DNA from: Sulfitobacter pontiacus
Lineage (GTDB): Bacteria > Pseudomonadota > Alphaproteobacteria > Rhodobacterales > Rhodobacteraceae
Assembly (NCBI RefSeq): GCF_040790665.1
Contig: NZ_CP160850.1
Span: forward strand, 186,001-250,000
Length of the DNA stretch: 64,000 bases
Reading direction: 5' to 3'
Below, one piece after another: positions 25,927 through 35,027 of this stretch (position 1 is the first letter of the stretch; every line of letters starts with the position of its first letter). The notes beneath the pieces were generated by a model, which saw nothing but the letters and a program-made list of their open reading frames with translations, made no database searches and had not been told where the DNA came from. The position numbers and the translations under genes were made by a program.

Positions 25927-26469
25927 ATGCATATCCAATCAGCGTTCCGCCCACTGCTTTGCGCAGGGTTATGCGCGGTGCTGCCGTACACCCAGGCACA
26001 AGCTAAGGAACCCGCGCTACACGTGACCGCCGCATCAACGTATTACGACAATAGATCAACAGCGCTTGATCTCGTCCAGTCTTACTACAACGCAATCGGC
26101 ACGGGGCAGCTGGCACGCGCTTTCAGTTACACCCTTAAAAGCACTCCCGAAAAAGATGCGAACCAGCTTGCCGCTGATTACAATGCGTTTCGCAACAAAT
26201 TTCAGGATATCCGCAGCATTAAACTGCGCTTCGAACTGGGATTCACCAGCGCTGGTGTCGGTACAGAGGTCTCGGCGGTGCCCGTCGTTGTAGAGATGGA
26301 AACCAATGAGGGTGCGACCATCGTCAGATCGAGTTGTCACTACGTCGTCCGGCTTTCCCCCGACGCCCAAGACTATGCCCCTTTCGACCCGATCAGAATA
26401 GACGCCAGTTTCGACGAGCCCGTGAAAGGGTATTTTGACGCGACTGCCCTGCCCGATTGCCGGTTCTGA
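25927..26469 (+). CDS. Secreted protein of unknown function
   Basis: A 180-residue protein with a Sec signal peptide (LLCAGLCAVLPYTQAQA, cleavage near residue 27). The mature part has an NTF2-like feel (ALDLVQSYYNAIGTGQLARA, then alternating strands) and two cysteines (Cys-His in RSSCHYVV and the C-terminal ALPDCRF) that could form a disulfide. The start ATG follows AGAAGGTG. It sits 48 bp before lemA in the same direction, so it may be exported together with the LemA/DUF2207 system. No firm family assignment. Confidence 0.6.
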   Translation: MHIQSAFRPLLCAGLCAVLPYTQAQAKEPALHVTAASTYYDNRSTALDLVQSYYNAIGTGQLARAFSYTLKSTPEKDANQLAADYNAFRNKFQDIRSIKLRFELGFTSAGVGTEVSAVPVVVEMETNEGATIVRSSCHYVVRLSPDAQDYAPFDPIRIDASFDEPVKGYFDATALPDCRF

Positions 26470-26517
26470 TCCACTGGCCCCAACCCTGAATGCTCCACTT
26501 GGAATAGGAACCACCCT

Positions 26518-27078
26518 TTGAATACGCTTCTGATTATTATTACCGTAGTTGCGATTGCTGGTGTCTTGCTCATCTCTTTGTACAACGCGCTTGTGCGCGC
26601 CCGTCAGCGCGTTCGAGAGGGGTGGTCCGGTATCGATGTACAGTTGAAACGACGCGCAGATCTGATTCCCAACCTGATCGAAACCGTAAACGGATACGCC
26701 GCGCACGAACGCGCCACCTTTGACGAGATCGTTGCAGCCCGTAATTCGGCGGCCACCCTGAACCCTTCTGATGTGCAAAAACGTGCACGCGCGGAAAACT
26801 TGGTGGGGCAGGCCATCGGAAAGCTGTTTGCCTTGGCCGAAGCCTATCCGGACTTAAAGGCAAGCAATAACTTCCGCGATCTGGCTGCTAACCTTGATAC
26901 TGTCGAGAGTGAGGTCCAAATGGCCCGCCGCTATTACAATGGCGCGGCGCGAGACCTGAATATCAAGGTCGAAAGCTTCCCCTCCAATCTGGTCGCCAAA
27001 AGCTTCGGCTTCGAACAAAGTGCTTTCTTCGAGATCGAAGAGCCCGCGGATCGCAGACTCCCAACGGTTGGATTTTAA
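26518..27078 (+). CDS. lemA: LemA-family protein
   Basis: A 186-residue LemA protein: one N-terminal membrane helix (LLIIITVVAIAGVLLISLYN) and the conserved NALVRARQRVREGWSGIDVQ, RRADLIPNLIETVNGYAAHE and VAKSFGF segments on a helical bundle. The start is probably the TTG at 26518 after AGGAA. LemA proteins are membrane anchored with the bundle outside; their function is poorly defined, but they are often found beside DUF2207/TPM_phosphatase genes. Here the DUF2207 gene starts 4 bp after its stop. Confidence 0.85.
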   Translation: MNTLLIIITVVAIAGVLLISLYNALVRARQRVREGWSGIDVQLKRRADLIPNLIETVNGYAAHERATFDEIVAARNSAATLNPSDVQKRARAENLVGQAIGKLFALAEAYPDLKASNNFRDLAANLDTVESEVQMARRYYNGAARDLNIKVESFPSNLVAKSFGFEQSAFFEIEEPADRRLPTVGF

Positions 27079-27082
27079 CGCT

Positions 27083-28974
27083 GTGACCAAACACATCGCG
27101 CGCGTCCTTGCCGCTGTATTACTTTCTATCTGGGCCTACGGGGCGCACGCTGGCGACGTGATCCGATCTTTCAACGCCGATATCCTCGTGCGGGAGGATG
27201 GTGTGCTTGATGTGACCGAGACGATCAAAGTGAATGCCGATGGAACAGATATCCAGCACGGGATTTATCGCGACTTCCCGCAATATGTCACTACGCCGGG
27301 CGGCACGCGATACAAGGTAAGCTTCGAGATCCTTTCGGTCACACGCAACGGCGAGGATGAACCATGGGAGGCAACTGACACCGATCTGGGCACCAAGTTC
27401 ACATCGGTGATCCGTTTCAGCTCGTTTCGACCGTCAACCACACCTACCAGATCCGCTATTTGACCGACCGACAGATTATCTTCGGAGACGCGAGCGACAG
27501 ATTGCGCTGGAACGTCACTGGCGACGAGTGGAGTTTCCCGATCCTGAGTGCATCTGCGCACGTCATCCTGTCGAGCGGCGCACAGCCTTTTGAACCGATA
27601 GCCTTTACCGGTTCCCGCGGCAGCAAGTTGGCCGATGCAGTCGCGACAGTATCCGGGCGCGGTGCCACGTTTGAAACCACCCACGCTCTTGATCCATTCG
27701 AAGGGCTGACGATCATGGTACAGCTCCCCAAGGGCGCTGTTGCACCTCCAACCACCGCGCAACTGTCAGACTGGTGGTGGCGGGACAATCTGGGATGGGT
27801 CGTCTTGATCTACGGCTTTGCGGCCGTTTTTGCTTATATGATGTTTACGTGGCTTTGGTTCGGGCGCGATCCCAAGGCAGGGACAATCGTCCCACGGTGG
27901 GATCTACCAATGGGGATTTCGCCAGCATTGATGAGCTATATCTTTGATGGAACCTTGCGGGATGAAGGGAAAACGGCGCTTACTGCCACGGTTCTGGATC
28001 TCGCTGTGAAGGGCTACGTTGTTCTCGACGGCCTTGATCATCTGGTCACCATCAGGCGGACTGACTTGCCCATATCAGACGGGCTGCCTGCCGGTCATAT
28101 CGCTATTCTGGACATGCTTCATGCGCATGAAGGTGAGATGTCCCTGGCCTCACTACACGAAGATGATATCGAAGCAGTTTTGCTCAACTTCAAAGTTGGC
28201 GTCGAGGCTGAAAACGACGGGCGCTTTTACCGTCAGAACAAAATTCTGTTCCATCTGGGCATTATCATATCCGGTGCCGCTGCCTTTGCCTGGCTGGTGG
28301 TTATCGATCTTAATGAGACGGCCATGAAGCTCGTATTCTTCTTCAGTCTCGCGCCCCTATTCCTTAATGCAGGCATCTGGAAACTGCTGAAATCGCGCAG
28401 GAACCCGTACTCTTGGATGAAGCGGCTCCTGAATTTTATGGGATTGGCCATTCTTGCGGGCATGTGGGTCTTCGGAGCACTATTGTTTTCCGCCATGCTC
28501 TACGAAGACACAGGAATGAATATCGCCTTTCAGGCTTTGTTGGTCGTCTGGGGTGGCGTGACGTTCAACCAGATCTTCCTTGTGCTGATCGGATCAACCA
28601 CACGTGCAGGGGCAAAGATAAGGGATCACATCACGGGGCTGCGCCTCTATCTCACGGTAGGAGAGATGGACCGCATGAACATCCGCGACGCACCGGAATT
28701 GTCGCCAGCGCATTTCGAAACCCTACTGCCAAGCGCGATCGCTCTCGGTATCGAAAAACCTTGGCGCGCGGCGTTCAAAGCGCATCTAATATCAGGCCAG
28801 TCACTCACAGGACCCAGTTATGCACCAAGCTGGTTTGTGGGCGATGATGACGACGCAATCAGCGGACTATCACGTTTCGCAGAATCTGTTGCTGCATCGC
28901 TCCATAGCGGTGCAGACGATAGCAACAGTTCTGCCGGATCGGGCGGCGGCGGCGGAGGTGGTGGAGGTTGGTAG
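27083..28974 (+). pseudogene. DUF2207 membrane protein gene with one frameshift
   Basis: The N-terminal part (27083-27463, GTG start, signal peptide ending YGAHA, then HGIYRDFPQYV) and the C-terminal part (27460-28974, with membrane segments near 27800 and 28260-28560 and a Gly-rich tail ending in W) are the two halves of one DUF2207 protein. The match is continuous if one base is restored near 27397 (so that GTKVHIGDPFQLVSTVNHTY is read). The single-base loss either inactivates the gene or is a sequencing error. Known relatives are secreted, membrane-anchored proteins of unknown role encoded next to LemA. Confidence 0.8.
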
Positions 28975-29067
28975 CCCCTGCGAAATCCCGTTAGGGTCAG
29001 GGCCTTGCAGGACCGACGCCCTGCGCGAACGGGCAGAGCTGCAATACCATACCCACAATCGTAGCCG

Positions 29068-30315
29068 TCACGTTTCAGAGATGTTATTCCAACCGGCACC
29101 GGGTTTTGCGTATTGAGCGATCTTGAACTTGCCGAGCTGGGATGCGTGCACTTCGTCGGGACCATCTGCAAGGCGGATAAATCGTTGTGTGGCGAGGATT
29201 TCTGCCAAGGGCACGTCATCGCTCACACCCATGCCGCCGAAGATCTGAATCGCGCGATCCGCCACGGTTTGTGCCATTTGCGGGGCTACGACTTTGATCG
29301 CGCCGATCAAATCCTTGGCGTTCCTGGCCCCATGACGGTCAATCGCATCCGCCGCTTTCAACGTGAGCAGGCGCGCCTGTTCGATGTCGCAATAGCTCTT
29401 TGCGATTTCCATCCGAATGCTGGAACGATCCGAAAGCATCCGACCAAAGGTCTTGCGCTCTGTCACGCGCTGACACATCAGTTCCAAGGCACGCTGCGCC
29501 GATCCGATGGAGCGCATGCAGTGATGAATGCGGCCAGGCCCAAGGCGGCCCTGTGCGATTTCAAAGCCCCGCCCCTCGCCAAGAATGATGTTCTCTTTGG
29601 GGATGCGCACATCCTTCAGATGCACTTCGCAATGCCCGCCGGGTGAATGGACATCGCCGAATACTGTCTGGGCGCGGATCACCTTAACACCCGGCGCGTC
29701 ACGCGGAATGATAACGGTTGATTGCTGCGTATGGCGCGGGTTTTCCGGATTGGTCTGGCCCATCAGCAGCAGGACCTTGCAGCGCGGGTCCATGACGCCT
29801 GAAATCCACCATTTCTTGCCGTTGATGACATAATCCTTGCCGTCACTGCGGATTTCAGTGCGGACATTCGTGGCATCGGAGCAGGCGTGATCGGGTTCGG
29901 TCATCAAATATGCCGATCGTATTTCGCCCGCTAGCAACGGCAGGAGCCATTCCTTTTTCTGGGCGGCGGTGCCGAACTTGGCAAAGACTTCCATATTGCC
30001 GGTGTCAGGTGCGGAGCAGTTGAAGACTTCGGCAGACCACATATTTCGGCCCATGATCTCTGCCAGCGGCGCATACTCCAGGTTTGTAAGGCCGGGGCTG
30101 TATTCGCCATATTCCTCGGGCAGGAACAGGTTCCATAGGCCAGCCGCCTTGGCCGTTTCCTTGAGAGGTTCCAAACCGGGCCAAGGCTTCCAGCGGTTGG
30201 CCGCATCGGCGTTCCATGCATGGACCTCGCGATCCACGGGAAGGATGTTGGCATCGACAAAGGCTTGCAGCTTGTCGATCAGGTTTTGTGTTTTTTCGGT
30301 GTAATCAAAGAACAT
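29068..30315 (-). CDS. Acyl-CoA dehydrogenase, ACAD10/11 type
   Basis: A 415-residue flavin-dependent acyl-CoA dehydrogenase. It has the ACAD core (LMTEPDHACSDATNVRTEIR, WWISGVMDPRCK, FGRMLSDRSSIRMEIA) and the ending RFIRLADGPDEVHASQLGKF, which closely resembles the C-terminus of eukaryotic ACAD10/11 (ADGPDEVHLS). In those enzymes this domain processes a 4-phosphorylated acyl-CoA made by a fused kinase. Here the kinase-like phosphotransferase is separate, two genes upstream (31098-32147). It is the last gene of a three-gene operon with an SDR between (34-bp gap). Confidence 0.88.
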   Translation of the reverse strand: MFFDYTEKTQNLIDKLQAFVDANILPVDREVHAWNADAANRWKPWPGLEPLKETAKAAGLWNLFLPEEYGEYSPGLTNLEYAPLAEIMGRNMWSAEVFNCSAPDTGNMEVFAKFGTAAQKKEWLLPLLAGEIRSAYLMTEPDHACSDATNVRTEIRSDGKDYVINGKKWWISGVMDPRCKVLLLMGQTNPENPRHTQQSTVIIPRDAPGVKVIRAQTVFGDVHSPGGHCEVHLKDVRIPKENIILGEGRGFEIAQGRLGPGRIHHCMRSIGSAQRALELMCQRVTERKTFGRMLSDRSSIRMEIAKSYCDIEQARLLTLKAADAIDRHGARNAKDLIGAIKVVAPQMAQTVADRAIQIFGGMGVSDDVPLAEILATQRFIRLADGPDEVHASQLGKFKIAQYAKPGAGWNNISET

Positions 30316-30349
30316 GATTTGGGCGTCCTAAATTGTTCTGGATCGCTTG

Positions 30350-31084
30350 TTACAGCGTGAGACCGCCATCAGCGATGAGAGTGTGGCCCTGCACATAGGA
30401 GGCGAGCGGCGAGGCAAGGAACATGGCGGCACCGGCCATTTCTTCCGGCGTGCCCAAGCGGCGCACCGGGATTGCGCGCAAAGAGGCTTCCGCGCGCTCC
30501 TTGTTCTGTGTGGTGACGGCAGTCAGCTTGGTTGGTACCAGTCCGGGGGCCAGTCCGTTCACCCTGATCCCGTCACGCGCCCAGGACTGGCCGAGCGTTT
30601 TGGTAAGGCTGATTGCGGCAGCCTTGGAAGCGGCATAGGCGGGGTTGCCGATATTCGCCTGCAAACCAGAGACCGAACTGACAATCACGATGGCGCCTTT
30701 GGCCGCGCTGAGCATGGGCTTGAACTTGGTCGCCGTATGCATGACCGAGTTGATGTTGATATCCATCACCTCGTCCCAGCCTTTCTTAGCATATTCCGCC
30801 TGCTTATACCGGACAAAGCCCTGGGACTGGACGAGCACATCCAGACTGTCGAAGGGCGGCGCATAAGCGCTTAACTCGTCGAAGTCCGCCACATTGACCT
30901 GCGCATAATGCAGCCCTGCCAGATCAGAGCCTTCTTGGCCCGCGTAATCCGCTGCCGAAGCGCGCGTGCCCCAGACATGCACCTCTGCCCCGCGCGCGCT
31001 AAAGCCACGGGCTATGCCGTTGCCGATCCCGCTAGAACCGCCGACGACCAGCACCCGCTTTCCCGAAAAGTCCAAATCATTCAT
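30350..31084 (-). CDS. SDR-family oxidoreductase
   Basis: A 244-residue classical short-chain dehydrogenase: cofactor loop VVGGSSGIGNGIARG at the N-terminus, active-site Ser (VSSVSGLQ) and Tyr-x3-Lys (YAASKAAA). A helper NNAG motif is replaced by VQSQGFV. It probably oxidises or reduces a hydroxyacyl/ketoacyl-CoA in the same pathway as its neighbours, 34 bp from the dehydrogenase gene and 13 bp from the phosphotransferase gene. Confidence 0.85.
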   Translation of the reverse strand: MNDLDFSGKRVLVVGGSSGIGNGIARGFSARGAEVHVWGTRASAADYAGQEGSDLAGLHYAQVNVADFDELSAYAPPFDSLDVLVQSQGFVRYKQAEYAKKGWDEVMDININSVMHTATKFKPMLSAAKGAIVIVSSVSGLQANIGNPAYAASKAAAISLTKTLGQSWARDGIRVNGLAPGLVPTKLTAVTTQNKERAEASLRAIPVRRLGTPEEMAGAAMFLASPLASYVQGHTLIADGGLTL

Positions 31085-31097
31085 AACAGTTTCCTTC

Positions 31098-32147
31098 TCA
31101 GTTCTTCGCGATCAATCGGTGGGCGCGATTGAACAATGAAATCGTCATCGCATGCAGATGATCGCCGGTTTCCTTTGGTGCCTTGCCAGCGCTTGCGCGA
31201 GCATGGGTCCCCTCCAGAAGTGTCCCCAGCTTGAAACAGGCCAGCACCCCATACCAGGCGACCGCATCCAAACTGCGTGTCGAATGCCTGTCGTAATGTG
31301 CAATAAGTTCATTGAGGCTCGGGAAACCATCCCAGGGTTCGATATCGCCCACCACGGGCGTATGTTCATCGGCCCATGTGGCCATGACCCAGCCAAGGTC
31401 GATCAAGGGATCGCCAATCGTGGCCAGCTCCCAATCGACAAAGGCGACGAGCTTGGGACTGTCAGGGGCAAACATCGTGTTTGCCAAATGGCAGTCACCA
31501 TGAAAAATTCCGCTCGTAAAATCTTGGGGGAGATTATCCTCAAGCCAGGAGACAATCCTTTCGACATCAGGCAGTTCTTTGAAGCCTGTCCATTCGTCGA
31601 AAGCGGCGTAGCCTTCCAGCTGGCTCATCCACCGGCCTGTCTGCCGTTGCAGAAACCCGTCGGGCTTGCCAAATCCTTCCAAGCCTACCGCCTTGTAGTC
31701 AACCGCCCCGAGTGCGGCCATCCCTTCGATATAGGAATACCCCATGCGCGCGCGGATCGCCGGGTCGTTGGCGTGAAGCTGCGGCAATCCGTTTGCAGGA
31801 TTAAAGCCCTCAACCGGAGCCATAAGATAAAAGCAGGCACCAAGCACGGCTTCATCGTCACAACCTGCGATGAACCTGGGGTGTGGCACGTCAGTCGCGC
31901 TAAGCGCTTCCAGAATACGCGCCTCGCGCTTCATCGTCTCATTGGAATTCTTGCGCAGATGAAGCGGCGGCCTGCGCAGCACGAACTCTCTGCCGCCCCG
32001 GTCAAAGCGCAGCAAGATGTTCTGCGTCCCGCCTGCAAGAAGCTGCAGATTGCTCAGCGGGCCGCGTTCCAACCCGATATCGTCCATCCACGCTGTGAGC
32101 GCTTGCTGGTCGACCGGGATCGTTTCTATGTTTGCTTGATTCATCAT
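31098..32147 (-). CDS. Phosphotransferase, ACAD10/11 kinase-domain type
   Basis: A 349-residue protein of the aminoglycoside-phosphotransferase fold. Visible motifs: GGTQNILLRF with FVLRRPP (ATP-site strand and Lys/Arg), the Brenner-type catalytic loop HGDCHLANTMF and the metal-binding FVDWELATIGDP. This variant is the one found fused to ACAD10/11 and in bacterial LvaA, where it phosphorylates the 4-hydroxyl of 4-hydroxyacyl-CoAs (family knowledge). Its association with an ACAD10/11-like dehydrogenase supports that role. The start is ATG 32147 or 32144; the operator palindrome lies directly upstream. Confidence 0.85.
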   Translation of the reverse strand: MMNQANIETIPVDQQALTAWMDDIGLERGPLSNLQLLAGGTQNILLRFDRGGREFVLRRPPLHLRKNSNETMKREARILEALSATDVPHPRFIAGCDDEAVLGACFYLMAPVEGFNPANGLPQLHANDPAIRARMGYSYIEGMAALGAVDYKAVGLEGFGKPDGFLQRQTGRWMSQLEGYAAFDEWTGFKELPDVERIVSWLEDNLPQDFTSGIFHGDCHLANTMFAPDSPKLVAFVDWELATIGDPLIDLGWVMATWADEHTPVVGDIEPWDGFPSLNELIAHYDRHSTRSLDAVAWYGVLACFKLGTLLEGTHARASAGKAPKETGDHLHAMTISLFNRAHRLIAKN

Positions 32148-32174
32148 AATTCATTTGTATTAATCATTTGAATT
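32148..32174. promoter_or_regulatory. Operator-like palindrome in a divergent promoter
   Basis: AATTCA (32148-32153) and TGAATT (32169-32174) are inverted arms, with ATTTG repeated inside. The site lies between the phosphotransferase and TetR start codons, a typical place for a TetR operator. Confidence 0.5.
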
Positions 32175-32214
32175 ATTGCAACCCATAATTTTCTGTGCTC
32201 TAGAGGATCGTGAT

Positions 32215-32853
32215 ATGACCAGACTGTCTTCAAAGGTGCCCAGCCCATCGGTTGAACGGCTCAAGGGCGAGGCACAGCGCCTCTTTGCCAATCGGGGCAT
32301 TGATGGCGTTACAGTGCGTGACATCGCCAAAGCTGCTGGCCAAAAGAACCCCGCCGCTGTGGGGTATCACTTCGGCTCGAAGGAGGCGCTGATCCGCGAA
32401 CTTATCGTGGACGGTGCAAAGGTTATCGGTGCACGCCGAAACGCCCAGCTTGATGCTCTGGAAGCAGACGGCGGCCCCACGCGGATTTCGCAGATCGTGG
32501 ATATTCTTATCTATCCTTCTGTCAACTTAGCCGCAGATGGTGAAACGGACACATACAACCGCTTTCTCCACATGCTCACCATGTCCCACAGGACCCTCTT
32601 CGATGACGCCCTAGAGGGCCGCTGGAACTCAGGCTATCAGCGTTGCCTGGAACATCTGCGTATGTTGATGCCGTCGCAAAGCCGGACCATACAAAATCAG
32701 CGATTTATATTTCTGGAATCCTATCTGGGCGGAGTGCTCAGCGCGCGTGAGACAAGACTGGGTGACACGAGCCGCGCCCACGCCACTTGGAGCGACGCAT
32801 CAACGCTGGCGCATTTCGCCGCCACAGTCACATGGATGCTTGAGATGGAGTGA
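32215..32853 (+). CDS. TetR-family transcriptional regulator
   Basis: A 212-residue TetR regulator with the helix-turn-helix VTVRDIAKAAGQKNPAAVGY followed by HFGSKEALIREL, and a helical ligand domain. The ATG at 32215 (MTRLSSKVPSP) is preceded by GAGGA. It is divergent from the phosphotransferase/SDR/dehydrogenase operon and separated from it by an AT-rich palindrome, so it probably represses that operon and responds to an acyl-CoA or related ligand. Confidence 0.85.
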   Translation: MTRLSSKVPSPSVERLKGEAQRLFANRGIDGVTVRDIAKAAGQKNPAAVGYHFGSKEALIRELIVDGAKVIGARRNAQLDALEADGGPTRISQIVDILIYPSVNLAADGETDTYNRFLHMLTMSHRTLFDDALEGRWNSGYQRCLEHLRMLMPSQSRTIQNQRFIFLESYLGGVLSARETRLGDTSRAHATWSDASTLAHFAATVTWMLEME

Positions 32854-33000
32854 TCCTTGCAAGCAATGTAGATAGCATGGCACGGGTTTTCCGACCCGAG
32901 TGCGTTGACACGTATCAAAGATGTCAAAGCGCACGAAGTCCCCGCCACCGAAAGTGCCAGAGACATATAGCGGTCAGGTTCGAGATGTCTCGTTAAGATT

Positions 33001-33021
33001 GGGGGCTGGCCATCAGCCCCC
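33001..33021. terminator. Bidirectional terminator-like hairpin
   Basis: GGGGGCTG (33001-33008) pairs perfectly with CAGCCCCC (33014-33021) around a 5-base loop. It lies between the convergent TetR gene and phosphotransferase pseudogene. U-runs on either side are weak. Confidence 0.55.
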
Positions 33022-33035
33022 TAATGGAGTTCTCG

Positions 33036-34061
33036 TCAGCCGCGCTCGATCACTTCCAAACCACGTCTCGCGAAACATCTGGCAAGATGTACGGGGTCCG
33101 CGCCGCCCGCGCCCGCGGCATTGCCCGCACGCACGCGGTCGGCGATGCCCACCCAGATGACAGAAAACCGGAACAACGCGAAAGCCTTGTGAAACGAGGT
33201 CAGCGGTGGCAGGTCGGGGCAGTGTGACATGTAGCGCTCAACGAATGCCTCTTCGGTCGGCAGGTTTTCTGCCGCGAGGTCCAGCCCTAGGAGTCCGCCG
33301 TATTCTTCGGGTGCCGTGTGCCAGGCCATGCAGCAATAGCCAAGATCGGCAAGCGGATGCCCCAGCGTAGAAAGCTCCCAATCCAGAATGGCTTCCACAC
33401 GCGGTTCGGTCGGATGAAAAATGACGTTCCCCATCCGGTAGTCCCCGTGAGCGAGGCTCACCCGTCCGTCATCCTGCGGTTGATGTTCGACAAGCCAGGC
33501 CGACAATTCATCCAGCTCCGGGATCGGGTCGCTCTGGCTTTCTTCCCACTGTCGTGACCAGCGCGCGATTTGCCGGGCAAAGTAATTTCCAGGTTTGCCA
33601 AAATCCTCCAGCCCTACCGCTTCGGGGCGGACGTTGTGCATGGCGGCCATCGCGTCGGCCAAACCCATCCACAAGGCATGGCGTTCTTTTTGTCTGCCGC
33701 CGCCAAGGCACCTTCCGCAAAAACCCGCCCTTCGATCCGCTCCATCAGATAAAACGGGGTGCCCAAAAGATCAGGGTCCGCATGATACAGGATCGGACGC
33801 GCCACCGGGACGCCTTGGGGGTGCAGCGCCTCGAGCACGCGGTACTCGCGATCAATGGCATGGGCCCCCCGCAAAATCGGGCCGCCCGGTTGTTTGCGCA
33901 AGACCAGCCGTACGTCCCCGCGGGTGACAAAATACGTCGGGTTCGAGCCCGCCCGCAATCCGCTCGATCGTGACCGGAGCCTTGCCTCCGAAAGTTTCAG
34001 CAAGGAAATCGGCAAGCGCTTCCGGCTCGAAATCCATTGCACCCTTTGCTACCGTGTCCAT
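33036..34061 (-). pseudogene. Phosphotransferase, ACAD10/11 kinase-domain type, broken by two frameshifts
   Basis: Read across three frames, this region gives one continuous protein of about 340 residues very like the kinase part of ACAD10/11 (SNPTYFVTRGDVRLVLRKQP; GTPFYLMERIEGRVF; AVGLEDFGKPGNYFARQI; HGDYRMGNVIF; LDWELSTLGHPLADLGY). The first break is an extra base near 33948 (after ERIAGG); the second is a missing base near 33690 (in the AADKK / ALWMGLADA region). Everything else is intact, so the lesions are recent or are sequencing errors. The gene lies downstream of the SDR at 34218. Confidence 0.8.
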
Positions 34062-34217
34062 ACGCGCCCCCATATCCCAAAATCCCGTCGTTCTGTCTTT
34101 ATGCTACCGGCAATGCGGTCGAATTGGCCGATCCACAGATATGACATTACGGCACCGGTTTGGGCTTTTGATGTAGATCGAATTCTATTCGTTGTTCTTT
34201 ACGCCCATGACGCCAGT

Positions 34218-34988
34218 TCAAAACACCATATACCCGCCGTCTATGATGAAATCCTGAGCGGTATGCCATGCGCTGGCATCGCTCATGATATAGGCCGCAA
34301 TCGCGCTGAAGTCCGACCCCTGCCCCAGACGCCTTGCAGGAATTCTGGGCAGCACCTTGTCGGCGAACGCCTGCGAGGCAAAGCTTTCGTCCGTCAGCGG
34401 TGTTTCGACAAACCCCGGCAGAATGCTGTGGGCGGTCACACCGTATCGGGCATATTCCACCGCCAGCGATCGGATCATCGAGATCAATGCGCCCTTGGCA
34501 GCCGCATAATGCTGATTGCGGGGCATGCCGTTCAAGGCACCGATACTGGAGGTGCCGACCAAACGTCCGAACCTGTCCCCGCCTTCGGCACGCTCCCGCA
34601 TATGGGCGGCCGCCACACGTAGGACGTAATAGGCACCATTAAGGTTGATATCGATCATTTGCTGCCAATGCGCATCCTCGGATTGGTCAAAGCCCGAATT
34701 GGGCGTGGAAAATCCGGCATTGGCAAAGCAGCCATCGACGCGACCATGGTCGTTCAGAATGGCGGCGAATGCGTCGTTCACGGCCTCTGAACGGGTCACA
34801 TCGCAGATATATGCGCTGACCTTTGTGCCATGGGTCGACAGGTTTTCTAACGCTTGAGCGTTCTTTTCGGCGTTCCTGCCCCAAATGGCGACACCGCAGC
34901 CGCATTTGGCGAGGCCCTCGGCCATGCCCAGTCCAATTCCGCTGTTGCCACCGGTGATCAAGGCGGTTTTTCCTGTCAGATCAAACAT
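34218..34988 (-). CDS. SDR-family oxidoreductase
   Basis: A 256-residue short-chain dehydrogenase: ALITGGNSGIGLGMAEGL cofactor loop, CFANAGFS (NAG motif), catalytic Ser in GTSSIGALNG and Tyr-x3-Lys in YAAAKGAL. The ATG at 34988 sits 6 bases after GGAGG and is preferred over the TTG at 34994. It is in a minus-strand run of acyl-CoA genes and probably acts on a hydroxyacyl or ketoacyl intermediate. Confidence 0.87.
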   Translation of the reverse strand: MFDLTGKTALITGGNSGIGLGMAEGLAKCGCGVAIWGRNAEKNAQALENLSTHGTKVSAYICDVTRSEAVNDAFAAILNDHGRVDGCFANAGFSTPNSGFDQSEDAHWQQMIDINLNGAYYVLRVAAAHMRERAEGGDRFGRLVGTSSIGALNGMPRNQHYAAAKGALISMIRSLAVEYARYGVTAHSILPGFVETPLTDESFASQAFADKVLPRIPARRLGQGSDFSAIAAYIMSDASAWHTAQDFIIDGGYMVF

Positions 34989-35027
34989 GTGCAACCTCCA
35001 TGCGGCAAGGGTTTCCCGCCGCGATGT

